This document shows, in pieces, positions 42,936 through 51,820 of a stretch of 64,000 nt of DNA. The stretch is from Teichococcus aestuarii (lineage in GTDB: Bacteria; Pseudomonadota; Alphaproteobacteria; Acetobacterales; Acetobacteraceae), in assembly GCF_003116135.1 (NCBI RefSeq), contig NZ_PDOA01000005.1:1-64000 (forward strand). Direction: 5' to 3'. Under the pieces are notes generated by a model. That model worked only from the letters and a program-made list of their open reading frames with translations. It had not been told where the DNA came from and did not search any database. Position numbers and translations under genes: made by a program. Within the stretch, counting starts at the first letter, position 1. Each line of letters starts with the position of its first letter.

Positions 42936-44069
42936 ATGCCTGTCACCGAACTCGGCACCAGCGAACGCCTGCTGGAGGAACTCCGCGGCTGGGTGGAGCA
43001 CGAGACCCCCACCACCGACCCCTCCGCCATCAACGGGCTGATGGACAAGGCCGAGGCCGAGCTGCGCGCCGTGGGCGCGGTGGTCGAGCGCATCCCCGGT
43101 ACGCGCGGCTTCGGCGACCACCTGGTGGCGCGCACTCCCGGCGCCGGAAAGCCCGTTCTGGTGGCCGGCCACCTGGACACGGTGTGGGATCACGGCACGC
43201 TGGCCAACACCATCCCCTTCCGGGTGGAGGGCGAGAAGGCCTATGGCCCCGGCATCTACGACATGAAGGCCGGCAGCTTCTTCGCCTTCCACTCGGTGCG
43301 GGAGATCCTGCGGCAGAAGGTGGCGACGAAGAGCCCCATCACCCTGCTGCTGACCTCGGACGAGGAGGTGGGCAGCGGCACCAGCCGGGCGCTGATCGAG
43401 CGCGAGGCGGCGGGCGCCTGCGCCGTGCTGATCCCGGAGCCGGCGGGCGGGGCCGACAAGTGCTGCGTCACCGCGCGCAAGGGGGTGGGGCGCTTCACCA
43501 TCCGCGTGCAGGGGCAGAGCGCCCATGCCGGCGGCAACTGGCAGGACGGCGCCAGCGCCGTCGTCACCCTGGCGCGGCTGATCGGGCGGATCCATGCGCT
43601 GGTGGACCTGCCCGGCGGCACCACCACCAACTGCGCGCCCATCTGGGGTGGCACGCGGCCGAACGTGATCCCGAACGAGGCAGGGTGCGAGGTGGATTTC
43701 CGCGTCGCCACGCTGGAGGACGGGGCGCGCATCGAGGCCGCCATCAAGGCCATGGCGGGCGCGCAGCCCGAGGGCACCACGGTGGCCGTGGAGGGCGGCC
43801 TCAACCGCCCGCCGATGGAGGAGGGGCCGGGCAACCTGGCGCTCTACGCCCGTGCCCGGGAGATCGCCGCCCGGCTCGGCTACGACCTGCCGAAGCAGCA
43901 CCGTGGCGGCGGCTCGGACGGCAACTTCACCGCCGCCATGGGCGTGCCCACGCTCGACGGCCTCGGCTGCTCCGGCGCCGGCGCCCATGCGGAGTTCGAG
44001 CACATCCTGTGGCGCGAGCTGGCGCCGCGCTGCGGCACGCTGTGCGAGCTGCTGGAGACGCTGGGGTAA
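42936..44069 (+). CDS. M20 family metallopeptidase, glutamate carboxypeptidase-like
   Basis: The 377-residue protein has the di-zinc M20 arrangement: the first metal site GHLDTVWDHG near residue 75, the bridging aspartate in IYDMKAGSFF, the catalytic glutamate in TSDEEVGSGTS, EPAG, and a late histidine in GAHAEFEHILW. A dimerisation lid lies between (QSAHAGGNWQDGAS). It is closest in style to carboxypeptidase G2. No signal peptide is seen. GGAAGGAG lies about 12 bases before the ATG at 42936, and a strong terminator follows. Confidence 0.87.
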   Translation: MPVTELGTSERLLEELRGWVEHETPTTDPSAINGLMDKAEAELRAVGAVVERIPGTRGFGDHLVARTPGAGKPVLVAGHLDTVWDHGTLANTIPFRVEGEKAYGPGIYDMKAGSFFAFHSVREILRQKVATKSPITLLLTSDEEVGSGTSRALIEREAAGACAVLIPEPAGGADKCCVTARKGVGRFTIRVQGQSAHAGGNWQDGASAVVTLARLIGRIHALVDLPGGTTTNCAPIWGGTRPNVIPNEAGCEVDFRVATLEDGARIEAAIKAMAGAQPEGTTVAVEGGLNRPPMEEGPGNLALYARAREIAARLGYDLPKQHRGGGSDGNFTAAMGVPTLDGLGCSGAGAHAEFEHILWRELAPRCGTLCELLETLG

Positions 44070-44072
44070 GAG

Positions 44073-44133
44073 ACTTTGTCAGTCTGGCGTCCCGCCTCAC
44101 CATCAGCGTGACGCCAACTGACAAAAGTTTTTT
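44073..44133 (+). terminator. strong intrinsic terminator after the M20 gene
   Basis: ACTTTGTCAGT (44073-44083) pairs with ACTGACAAAAGT (44117-44128, one bulged base). TGGCGTC (44085-44091) pairs inside it with GACGCCA (44110-44116). A T-tract follows at 44128-44133. The stem begins 3 bases after the M20 stop codon. Confidence 0.88.
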
Positions 44134-44134
44134 G

Positions 44135-44156
44135 GTTCTTTTTTCCAAAAAAGAAC
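44135..44156 (-). terminator. perfect 10-bp inverted repeat, leftward terminator of the MDR gene
   Basis: GTTCTTTTTT (44135-44144) and AAAAAAGAAC (44147-44156) are perfect complements around CC, 7 bases after the stop of the leftward dehydrogenase gene. The A/T arms give a weak stem alone, but in the leftward direction it leads into the arms of the neighbouring terminator. The pair probably insulates two convergent genes. Confidence 0.55.
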
Positions 44157-44163
44157 GACTTGT

Positions 44164-45171
44164 TTAGAATTCCAGGCAGATCTTCCCGAAATGCGCCCCC
44201 GCCTCCTGGTGGCGGAAGGCGTCCGAGATTTCTTCCAGCGTGAAGCTTCGGTCGATCACCGGCTTCACCGCGGTGGCCTCCAGCGCCCGCACCAGCTCCT
44301 GCTGCTGCCGCCGGCTGCCGACGATGAGGCCCTGCAGCCGCGCCTGCTTCGCCATCAGCGCCGCGGTCGGCACCTCCCCGCCGCGCCCGGTGAGCACGCC
44401 GATCAGCGAGATGTGGCCGCCGACGCGCACCGCCTGGATGGACTGCGCCAGAGTGCCCGGCCCGCCCACCTCCACCACGTGATCGACGCCGCGCCCGCCC
44501 GTCCAGTCCCGTGCCCGGCGGCCCCAATCCTCGTGCTCGCGGTAGTTGAGGGTGTGCGCGGCGCCAAGGGCGCGGGCGCGCTCCAGCTTCTCGTCCGAGG
44601 AGGAGGTGACGATGACCTGCGCCCCCATCATGCGGGCGAATTGCAGCGCGAAGATCGAGACGCCGCCGGTGCCCAGCACCAGCACCACCTCGCCCGCCTT
44701 CAGCGCGCCATCGCCCACCAGGGCGCGCCAGGCGGTGAGGCCGGCGGTGGTCAGCGTCGCCGCCTCGGCATGGCTCCAGCCGCGTGGCGCGCGGGTGAAC
44801 CAGGTGGCGGGGCGCACCACCGCCTGCCGCGCATAGCCGTCCACCCCGTCGCCCGGCACGGTGGAGAAGTCACCGAGCGTCGCCGCGCCGTCCATCCAGG
44901 TGGGGAAGAACACCGAGACCACATGGTCCCCCGGCGCGAACTCCGCCACGCCGGCACCCACCGCCTCCACGACGCCGGCGCCGTCCGACATGGGGATGCG
45001 GCCATTCGCCGTCGGCATCCGCCCGGCCACCACGCCGTAATCGTGGTAGTTCAGCGAGCTGGCGTGGAGGCGGACACGGATCTCGCCGGGGCCGGGGGCG
45101 CCGGGGTCGTCCATCTCCGCCCGCTCCAGCCGGTCCAGCCCGCCGGGGGCGTGCAGCACAATGCCTTTCAT
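44164..45171 (-). CDS. zinc-type alcohol dehydrogenase-like / quinone oxidoreductase (MDR)
   Basis: The 335-residue protein belongs to the medium-chain dehydrogenase/reductase superfamily. It has a GroES-like N-terminal half with SLNYHDYGVVAGRMP and PMSDGAGVVEAVG, then a Rossmann half with VLVLGTGGVSIFALQFA. The catalytic-zinc residues of classical alcohol dehydrogenases and the structural four-cysteine lobe are missing, which favours an NADPH-dependent quinone or enone reductase. GAGGAG lies upstream of the ATG at 45171. The gene is divergent from the Kef antiporter gene. Confidence 0.82.
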   Translation of the reverse strand: MKGIVLHAPGGLDRLERAEMDDPGAPGPGEIRVRLHASSLNYHDYGVVAGRMPTANGRIPMSDGAGVVEAVGAGVAEFAPGDHVVSVFFPTWMDGAATLGDFSTVPGDGVDGYARQAVVRPATWFTRAPRGWSHAEAATLTTAGLTAWRALVGDGALKAGEVVLVLGTGGVSIFALQFARMMGAQVIVTSSSDEKLERARALGAAHTLNYREHEDWGRRARDWTGGRGVDHVVEVGGPGTLAQSIQAVRVGGHISLIGVLTGRGGEVPTAALMAKQARLQGLIVGSRRQQQELVRALEATAVKPVIDRSFTLEEISDAFRHQEAGAHFGKICLEF

Positions 45172-45289
45172 CGAAGGCTCCTCTTCACTTGTCCGGTGTG
45201 ACGGGGAGGAAATGGGCCGCTGGCGGCATCGTTGCAGGGTGGTGCGCGGGGTGCCCTAATCAGGCCCTCCACCTGCAGGGAACATCCTC

Positions 45290-47074
45290 ATGGCCGAGGC
45301 CAGCCATCTCACCCCCATCCTGGCGCCCATGGTGTTCCTGGGCGCGGCGGTCATCGCCGTGCCGCTGGCCAAGCGGGCGGGTCTCGGCTCGGTGCTGGGC
45401 TACATCGCGGCGGGCATCGTCATCGGGCCCTGGGGGCTCGGGCTGTTCGGCGAGCCGGAGCGGGTGGCCGGCATCGCCGAGTTCGGCATCGTGCTGCTGC
45501 TGTTCATCATCGGGCTGGAGTTGAACATCGGCCGGCTCTGGGCGCTGCGGCGGGACATCCTCGGCCTCGGCCTCGGCACGGCGCAGGTGCTGCTCTGCGC
45601 CGCGCTGCTGGCGCCGCTGCCCTGGCTGCTCGGGCATGGCTGGGCGGCCGCGGTGGTGGCCGGGCTGGGGCTGGCGCTCTCCTCCACCGCCCTGGTGATG
45701 CAGTTGCTGGAGGAGAAGGGCGAGCTGGAAGCGCCGCATGGCCGCACCGCCTTCGCCGTGCTGCTGCTGCAGGACCTCGCCATCGTGCCGCTGCTGGCGC
45801 TGGTGGCCTTCCTCTCGCCGCACCCGGCGGCGGCGGAGCATCCGGCCTGGGTGGGGGTGGCGCTGGGCTTAGGCGCGGTGGCGGCGGTGGTGCTGGCGGG
45901 GCGCTACCTGCTCAACCCGCTCTTCGGCCTGCTGGCCCGCTCCGGCGCGCGCGAGATCATGACCGCCGCCGCCCTGCTGGTGGTGCTGGGCGCCGCCGGG
46001 CTGATGGCGCTGGCCGGCCTCTCCATGGCGCTCGGCGCCTTCCTGGCCGGCGTGCTGCTGGCCGAATCCAACTACCGGCACGAGCTGGAGGCGGATATCG
46101 AGCCGTTCCGCGGCCTGCTGCTCGGTCTGTTCTTCCTGTCGGTGGGGATGAGCGTCGATCTCGGGGTGGTCTGGGCGCAGGCGCCGCTGCTGCTGGCCGG
46201 CGTGCTGCTGCTGGTGGCGCTGAAGGCGCTGGCCACCTATGGCGCGGCGCGTGCCTTCGGCCACCCGCCGGCCACCGCGCTGCGCGTCGGGCTGGTGCTG
46301 GCGCAGGGCGGCGAGTTCGGCTTCGTGCTCTATTCGGCGGCCGCGGCGGCGGGGGTGATGGCGCCCTCGCTCGCCAGCCTGCTGGTGGCGCTCGTCACCC
46401 TCTCCATGGCCACCACCCCGCCGCTGCTGCGGCTGGCGCCGCGCCTGCTGGCGCTGTGCCGCCGCCCGATGCCGGAGGAGGACTACTCCGACGCGCGCGG
46501 CAGCGTGCTGGTGGTGGGCTTCGGCCGCTTCGGCCAGCTTGTCTCGCAGGTGCTGCTGCGCCAGGGCCTCTCCCTCACCCTGCTCGACAACGACACCCAC
46601 CGCATCCAGGAGGCGGGCCGCTTCGGCGCCCGCGTGCACTACGGCGACGGCACGCGGCTCGACGTGCTGCGCGCCGCCGGCGCCGGGCGGGCACGGATGA
46701 TCGTGGTCTGCACCGACCGGCCGGAGGTGACCGACCGCGTGGTGGCCGTGGTGCAGGAGGCCTTCCCCGAGACGCCCTGCCTGGTGCGTGCCTATGACCG
46801 GGTGCACGCCCTGGCGCTGATGGCGCGCGGCATCGAGGCCCCGGTGCGCGAGACGGTGGAATCGGCGCTGCTGCTGGGGCGGGAGGCGCTGCTGGCGCTC
46901 GGCCTGCCGCGCGAGGAGGCGCAGGCGGCGGAGCACGCGGTGCGGCTGCGCGACCGCGAGCGGCTGGCGGCTCAGGCGATGGGCGGCCCGTTCATCGGGC
47001 CGGAGCCGCTGACGCCGCCGCGGCCGCAGCACGCCCCCGGGCAACCGGCCCCCGAGGCCGTGCCGGGGGAGTGA
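45290..47074 (+). CDS. CPA2-family cation:proton antiporter with TrkA-N domain (Kef-type)
   Basis: The 594-residue protein has about 12 transmembrane helices (residues 10-380) of the CPA2 antiporter fold and a cytosolic RCK/TrkA-N domain starting VLVVGFGRFGQLVSQVLL near residue 405. This is the layout of KefB/KefC glutathione-gated potassium efflux systems. There is no adjacent KefF/KefG ancillary gene, so regulation by glutathione adducts is not demonstrated. AGGGAA lies 8 bases before the ATG. Confidence 0.9.
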   Translation: MAEASHLTPILAPMVFLGAAVIAVPLAKRAGLGSVLGYIAAGIVIGPWGLGLFGEPERVAGIAEFGIVLLLFIIGLELNIGRLWALRRDILGLGLGTAQVLLCAALLAPLPWLLGHGWAAAVVAGLGLALSSTALVMQLLEEKGELEAPHGRTAFAVLLLQDLAIVPLLALVAFLSPHPAAAEHPAWVGVALGLGAVAAVVLAGRYLLNPLFGLLARSGAREIMTAAALLVVLGAAGLMALAGLSMALGAFLAGVLLAESNYRHELEADIEPFRGLLLGLFFLSVGMSVDLGVVWAQAPLLLAGVLLLVALKALATYGAARAFGHPPATALRVGLVLAQGGEFGFVLYSAAAAAGVMAPSLASLLVALVTLSMATTPPLLRLAPRLLALCRRPMPEEDYSDARGSVLVVGFGRFGQLVSQVLLRQGLSLTLLDNDTHRIQEAGRFGARVHYGDGTRLDVLRAAGAGRARMIVVCTDRPEVTDRVVAVVQEAFPETPCLVRAYDRVHALALMARGIEAPVRETVESALLLGREALLALGLPREEAQAAEHAVRLRDRERLAAQAMGGPFIGPEPLTPPRPQHAPGQPAPEAVPGE

Positions 47075-47117
47075 GGCGCCCGCGCGGCCCCGCCAGGCCT
47101 GCCGCCGGAGGGCGGCC

Positions 47118-47480
47118 TCAGCTGTCGAGGAGGGTGGTGAAGCCGCCATAGATCATGCGCTTGCCGTCGAAGGGCATGGGCGTCTCGCCGCTCATCATGG
47201 CCTTCATGCGCGGGTCGGACATGACGCGCGCATGCACCGTGTCGCGCACCGCCTTGCTCGGGAACTCCATCCAGCTGAAGACAACGATCTCGCCCGCCTC
47301 CGCCTTCACCGCGCCGCGGAAGTCGGTGACCTTGCCATCCGGCACGTCGTCGCCCCAGCATTCCACCACGCGGGTGGCGCCGAACTCGCGGAACAGCGCC
47401 GCCGCCTCGGCGGCGTGGCGGCGATAGACCTCCCTGTTGCCGGCCGGCACGGCCAGGACGAAACCTTCCACATACTGCAT
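47118..47480 (-). CDS. DUF1428 family protein
   Basis: This small cytoplasmic protein of 120 residues fits the DUF1428 ferredoxin-like (dimeric alpha/beta-barrel) family: MQYVEGFVLAVPAGNREVYR, ECWGDDVPDGKVTDF and FSWMEFPSKAVRD are typical. The family is functionally uncharacterised and often borne near MarR or ArsR regulators. A GGAAAG lies just before the ATG. It is divergent from the marR gene, with a perfect palindrome between them, so the MarR protein probably represses it. Confidence 0.88.
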   Translation of the reverse strand: MQYVEGFVLAVPAGNREVYRRHAAEAAALFREFGATRVVECWGDDVPDGKVTDFRGAVKAEAGEIVVFSWMEFPSKAVRDTVHARVMSDPRMKAMMSGETPMPFDGKRMIYGGFTTLLDS

Positions 47481-47523
47481 GCCTGCTTTCCTTCCCTGCT
47501 CTCCGGGCCGTTGCGCCCTTGAT

Positions 47524-47547
47524 TTTTATGTTGATATCAACATAAAA
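47524..47547. promoter_or_regulatory. perfect 24-bp palindromic operator between DUF1428 and marR genes
   Basis: TTTTATGTTGATATCAACATAAAA reads identically on both strands, with no mismatch over 24 bases (split here as TTTTATGTTGAT and ATCAACATAAAA, centred at 47535/47536). It is strikingly AT-rich in a very GC-rich chromosome. It ends 5 bases before the marR start and begins 44 bases from the DUF1428 start. MarR dimers bind palindromes of this size, so an autoregulated divergent promoter is the natural reading. The binding itself is inferred. Confidence 0.8.
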
Positions 47548-47552
47548 GCCGC

Positions 47553-48005
47553 ATGTCAAAACATGTGCCCTACGCAACGACGCTGGAGGTGCGGGATGCC
47601 TGCCTCTGCCTGCATACGCAGCGCGCGGCGCGCGCCCTGGCCCGCCGCTTCGACGAGGCGCTGCGCCCGCTGGGGCTGACCAGCGGCCAGTTCTCCCTGC
47701 TGATGGCGCTGAACCGGCCGGAGCCGCCGCCCCTCGGCCCGGTGGCGGCGCTGCTGGCCATGGACCGCACCACCCTGACCGCAGCACTGAAGCCGCTGGA
47801 GCGGAACGGGCTGGTGGCCATCGGCACCGACCCGCAGGACCGGCGCAGCCGCCGCCTCTCGCTGACGGAGCAGGGGCAGGCGGTGCTGGCCCGCGCCGTG
47901 CCGGCCTGGCGCGCGCTGCATGGGGTGGTGGAGGCGGAGCTGGCCGCCGCGCCGGCGCCGGTGCCGCCCGATGCGCTGCGCGCGGCGCTGCGCGCGCTGT
48001 CCTGA
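47553..48005 (+). CDS. MarR family transcriptional regulator
   Basis: The 150-residue protein has the MarR winged-helix fold: the recognition-helix region LLAMDRTTLTAALKPLERNGLV near residues 68-90 and the wing DPQDRRSRRLSLTEQG. Ligand residues cannot be inferred. No Shine-Dalgarno is visible before the ATG at 47553 because the palindromic operator occupies that place, so a leaderless transcript is possible. It is divergent from the DUF1428 gene. Confidence 0.92.
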   Translation: MSKHVPYATTLEVRDACLCLHTQRAARALARRFDEALRPLGLTSGQFSLLMALNRPEPPPLGPVAALLAMDRTTLTAALKPLERNGLVAIGTDPQDRRSRRLSLTEQGQAVLARAVPAWRALHGVVEAELAAAPAPVPPDALRAALRALS

Positions 48006-48020
48006 GGCCCCAGCCGCCCG

Positions 48021-49118
48021 TCAGCCGCCCATCAGCCGGTGGAACACCGGCACCGCCGCCGCCAGCCGCGCCAGGTGGGCGCGCTCGCGCGGGGAGTGGG
48101 CGGTGTCCATCACATCCGGGCCCAGGATCACGCAGGGGGCGATCTCCTGCAGCTCGCTGGCATCGGTGCCGAAGGGGCGGGTCTCGGCGGCGTGGCCGGT
48201 GGCGGCCTCGGCGGCGCGGATGAAGGGGTGGTCGGCAGGCGTCTCGGGCGGGCGGCCCTGGCGGATGACGTCGAGCGTCACGCCGGCCCGCGCGGCGGCC
48301 GCCTCCACCGCCGCCACGATGGGGCTGGGGTCGATGCTGCGGCTGTAGCGGAACTTGATGCGCGCGGTGGCCTTCGGCACCGTCACGTTCACCGCCGCGC
48401 CATGGTTGTCGAGCACCAGGTTGAAGTCGCTGAAGGGGGGTGCGTAGGCGGCGTCGTGCAGGGTGGCGTCGTCGCGCAGCCGCTCGGCCAGCGCCTGCAT
48501 CTCCACCAGGAAGGGGATCAGCGCCCAGTTGGCGTTGCGGCCCACGCCGAGCGAGGAATGCGCCTGCACCCCCTCCGCCACCGCGATGAAGTCGATGTTG
48601 CTGCGGTGGCCGCGCACCGGCAGCATCCTCGTGGGCTCGGCCACGACGATGCCGCGCGGCGCCGCCTGGCGGGCGAGCGCGGAATGGTCGGCGATGCGCC
48701 GCGCGCCCATCTTGGTGGTCTCCTCGTCGGTGGTGATGAGGAGGGTGGCGGGCAGGTGCGCCGGCAGGGTGCGGGCCGCCACGATGCAGGCGGCGAGCGG
48801 CCCCTTCATGTCGGCCGCGCCGAGGCCGTGCAGCACGCCTTCCGCGTCGATGCGGCCCGAGAAGGGGTCGTCCGTCCAGCCGGTGTCCGGCACCGTGTCC
48901 ATATGGCCGGACAGCGCCACCCCGCCGGGCGGGCCGCGATGCGCGACGATCACCTGCTTGGCCACGCCGGCGGCGTCCGCATAGTCGAGCCGCTCCAGCG
49001 CGAAGCCCTCCAGCTCGGCCGCGATGCGGTCGGCCACCGCGCGGTTGGAGACAAAGCTGCGGCTGTCCAGGCGGACGAGGTCGGCGGCGAGGCGGGCGAC
49101 GGCATCGGCGTGTTGCAT
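48021..49118 (-). CDS. ArgE/DapE-like M20 deacylase
   Basis: The 365-residue M20 metallohydrolase has SGHMDTVPDTGW near residue 70, GAADMKGPLAAC, TTDEETTKMGARR, the VAEPT motif and a late GTDASELQ in place of the usual C-terminal histidine region, followed by DTAHSPRERAHL. It resembles N-acetylornithine deacetylase (ArgE) but stands outside any arginine cluster. It is divergent, 54 bases apart, from a three-gene PLP/M81 unit, and deacylation of N-acyl amino acids feeding that unit is possible. This substrate link is inference. Confidence 0.83.
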   Translation of the reverse strand: MQHADAVARLAADLVRLDSRSFVSNRAVADRIAAELEGFALERLDYADAAGVAKQVIVAHRGPPGGVALSGHMDTVPDTGWTDDPFSGRIDAEGVLHGLGAADMKGPLAACIVAARTLPAHLPATLLITTDEETTKMGARRIADHSALARQAAPRGIVVAEPTRMLPVRGHRSNIDFIAVAEGVQAHSSLGVGRNANWALIPFLVEMQALAERLRDDATLHDAAYAPPFSDFNLVLDNHGAAVNVTVPKATARIKFRYSRSIDPSPIVAAVEAAAARAGVTLDVIRQGRPPETPADHPFIRAAEAATGHAAETRPFGTDASELQEIAPCVILGPDVMDTAHSPRERAHLARLAAAVPVFHRLMGG

Positions 49119-49172
49119 GGGGCAAGGGGGTACCCTTGCCGGGCGCGCCTGCGCAAGCCAGGGTGTCTCATC

Positions 49173-50309
49173 ATGCCGAACGCCGCCTATCTCGACCCCC
49201 GCTCCGGCCGCACCTGGCCGCTCGACACCCCCCGCTGGTGTGGCCCCGAGGGCCAGCCCCTGCTGCTGACCGACCTGCCCGGCATCACCCGGGCCGACAT
49301 CGCCGGCGGGGAGCGCAGCCTGTGGCGCTATGCCGCCGCGCTGCCCTTCATGCCCGCGGCGCCGATCAGCCTGGGCGAGGGCTGCACCCCCCTGCTGCGT
49401 GGGGAGTGGGCCGGCGCGCCGGTGCGCTTCAAGTGCGAGTGGTTCATGCCGAGCGGCAGCTTCAAGGACCGGGGCGCCTCGGTGATGCTCTCGCTGCTGC
49501 GCGACCAGGGCATCGAGGCGGTGCTGGAGGACAGCTCCGGCAATGGCGGCGCCGCCATCGCCACCTATGCCGCCGCCGGCGGGATGCGCGCCAAGATCAT
49601 GGTGCCGGCCTCGACCAGCCCGGCCAAGACCGTGCAGTCCCGCGCCATGGGCGCCGGCATCCAGCTGGTGCCGGGCAGCCGGCAGGATTGCGCCGACGCG
49701 GCGCTCGCCGAGGGCAGCGACCCGGCGGCGGAGATCTTCTACGCCAGCCACAACTGGCACCCCTTCTTCCTGCACGGCACCAAGACGCTGGCCTACGAGC
49801 TGTGGGAGGATCTCGGCTTCCGCGCGCCGGACAACGTCATCGTCCCCTGCGGCGCCGGCTCCAACGTGCTGGGCTGCGGCATCGGCTTCGGCGAGCTGAT
49901 GCGGGCGGGGGAGATCGGGCGGCTGCCGCGCATCTTCGCCGCGCAGCCGGAGAATTGCGGCCCGATCGCCCGCGAATGGCTCGGCGAGGACGCCGCCGAC
50001 CCCATTCCCACCATCGCCGAGGGCACCGCCATCGCCCAGCCGCTGCGCAGGGCCGAGGTGCTGGCGGTGCTGCGCGAGAGCCGGGGCGGCGCCGTGCTGC
50101 TGAGCGAGACCGAGATCGTCCGCGCCACGCGCGGCCTGGCGCGGCGCGGCCTCTACGTCGAGCCGACCTGCGCCCAGGCCGCCGCCGCCTTCGGCCGGCT
50201 GCTGGAGGACGGCACCATCCGCGAGGAGGAGACCACCGTGGTGGTGCTGACGGGCAGCGGCCTGAAGGCCACGCAGCGCCATGCCGAGCTGGCGGGGGTG
50301 AGCCTGTGA
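49173..50309 (+). CDS. threonine synthase-like PLP-dependent enzyme
   Basis: The 378-residue fold type II PLP enzyme carries the lysine motif PSGSFKDRGASVML near residue 95, DSSGNGGAAIATYAAAGG for phosphate/substrate binding, and CGAGSNVLG. The N-terminal domain resembles threonine synthase, but the gene lies in no threonine operon. A beta-elimination or replacement reaction on a hydroxy-amino acid is possible. Its stop overlaps the GTG of the M81 gene (GTGA). It is the first gene of a coupled trio. Confidence 0.85.
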   Translation: MPNAAYLDPRSGRTWPLDTPRWCGPEGQPLLLTDLPGITRADIAGGERSLWRYAAALPFMPAAPISLGEGCTPLLRGEWAGAPVRFKCEWFMPSGSFKDRGASVMLSLLRDQGIEAVLEDSSGNGGAAIATYAAAGGMRAKIMVPASTSPAKTVQSRAMGAGIQLVPGSRQDCADAALAEGSDPAAEIFYASHNWHPFFLHGTKTLAYELWEDLGFRAPDNVIVPCGAGSNVLGCGIGFGELMRAGEIGRLPRIFAAQPENCGPIAREWLGEDAADPIPTIAEGTAIAQPLRRAEVLAVLRESRGGAVLLSETEIVRATRGLARRGLYVEPTCAQAAAAFGRLLEDGTIREEETTVVVLTGSGLKATQRHAELAGVSL

Positions 50310-51820
50310 CCGCCGCCCCGCGCATCGCCCTGCTGGGCTTCTCGATCGAGTGCAACCGCTTCGCCCCCGTGGCGCGGCGGGAGGATTTCCGCTGCTGGCT
50401 GGAGGGCGAGGCGATCCTGGAGGATGCCCGCTCCGCCGCCCCCGTGGCGCTGGCCGAGATGCCGGGCTTCGTGGCGGAGATGGACGCCGCCGGGCCGTGG
50501 CGGCCGCTGCCTCTCCTGCTCGCCATGGCCGAGCCGAACGGGCCGGTGGAGCAGACGCTGTTCGACGCCATGCTGGCGCAGTGGCGCGCCGGGCTGGAGG
50601 CGCTGCGCGGCGCGGTGGATGGCGTCTATTGCGTGATGCACGGCGCCGGCCTCGCCACGGAGATGGACGACCCCGAGGGCGCGCTGCAGGCGCTGATCCG
50701 CGACGTGCTGGGCGAGGGCGTGCCGCTGGTGTGCAGCTACGACCTGCACGCCAATGTCTCGGACAGCATGGTGCGCGACTGCGACGCCTTCGTGGGCTAC
50801 CGCACCAACCCGCATCTGGACATGCGCGAGCGCGGCGCGGAATCGGCGCAGCTGATGCGCCGGCTGCTGGCCGGCGAGCGTTTTTGCCGCGCCTTCCGCC
50901 GGCTGCCGATCGTAGCGCCCACCGTCAGCCTGCTGACGTCCCACGGCCCCTATGCCGAGGTGATCGACCTCGGGCAGGAGCGGCTTGCGGAACTGGGGCC
51001 GCAGCGTGTGGCCAATGTCTCGGCCATGGCGGGCTTCGCCTATGGCGACACGCCCTTCAACGGCTTCGCCGTCATCGTCACCGGCCCGGACGCGGCGGCC
51101 TGCGAGGCGCTGGCCACCAAGCTGGCCGAGGCCGCCTGGGCGCGGCGCGACCGCTTCGTGGCGAAGCTGACCTCGCTGGCCGATGCGGTGGAGCGCGCGC
51201 AGACCTCCGAGGTGCCGCTGGCCTTCGCCGACGTGGCGGACAACCCGGGCGGTGGCGGCGGCGGCAACACCATGTTCATCCTGCGGGCCTTCCACGAGGC
51301 GGGGGTGCAGGGCGCGATCTTCGGCGTCATCCACGACCCCGCGCTGGCCGCCGAGGCGCATGCGCTGGGGCAGGGCGCCCGCTTCACCGCCCGCTTCAAC
51401 CGGGGCAAGGCGGGCGAGGGCTTCGCCCACCCCTTCGCCGCCGAGGCGGAGGTGGTGGCGCTCTCGGATGGCGCGGTGACGGGGCGGCGCGGCATCTTCG
51501 CCAACACCGCCATGCGGCTCGGCCCCACCGCCGCGCTGCGGCTGGGCGGCATCACCGTGGTGGTCATCAGCCGCCGCACGCAATGCGCGGACCCCGCCTT
51601 CCTCGAGCACCTGGGCCTCGACATCGGCGCGGCGCGGGCGGTGGTGGTGAAGTCGCGCGGGCATTTCCGCGGCGGCTTCGACGAGTTCTTCTCCAACGGC
51701 CGGATCGTCGAGGTGGACGCGCCCGGCCTGACCTCCCCCATCCTCGACCGCTTCGCCTGGACCAGGCTGCCGCGCCCCGTGCTGCCGCTGGACCCCGAGA
51801 CGCGCTGGAGCCCCGCATGA
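50306..51820 (+). CDS. M81 family metallopeptidase (MlrC-like)
   Basis: The 504-residue protein resembles MlrC, the linearised-microcystin peptidase, and its many environmental homologues. It has GFSIECNRFAPVARREDF at the N-terminus, MHGAGLATEMDDPEG, SYDLHANVSDSMV with a likely zinc histidine, GYRTNPHLDMRERG, and in the C-terminal half NPGGGGGGNTMF and SRRTQCADPAF. Homology does not mean microcystin degradation. It starts with a GTG overlapping the previous stop and is coupled (ATGA) to the next gene. Confidence 0.85.
   Translation: MTAAPRIALLGFSIECNRFAPVARREDFRCWLEGEAILEDARSAAPVALAEMPGFVAEMDAAGPWRPLPLLLAMAEPNGPVEQTLFDAMLAQWRAGLEALRGAVDGVYCVMHGAGLATEMDDPEGALQALIRDVLGEGVPLVCSYDLHANVSDSMVRDCDAFVGYRTNPHLDMRERGAESAQLMRRLLAGERFCRAFRRLPIVAPTVSLLTSHGPYAEVIDLGQERLAELGPQRVANVSAMAGFAYGDTPFNGFAVIVTGPDAAACEALATKLAEAAWARRDRFVAKLTSLADAVERAQTSEVPLAFADVADNPGGGGGGNTMFILRAFHEAGVQGAIFGVIHDPALAAEAHALGQGARFTARFNRGKAGEGFAHPFAAEAEVVALSDGAVTGRRGIFANTAMRLGPTAALRLGGITVVVISRRTQCADPAFLEHLGLDIGAARAVVVKSRGHFRGGFDEFFSNGRIVEVDAPGLTSPILDRFAWTRLPRPVLPLDPETRWSPA

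Noticed and set aside
49173-50309. Threonine biosynthesis operon
   Set aside because: There is no homoserine kinase or homoserine dehydrogenase nearby, and the neighbours are catabolic PLP and metallopeptidase genes.
50306-51820. Microcystin degradation pathway
   Set aside because: Only an MlrC-like gene is present, with no mlrA or mlrB; the M81 family is broad and common in soil and water alphaproteobacteria.
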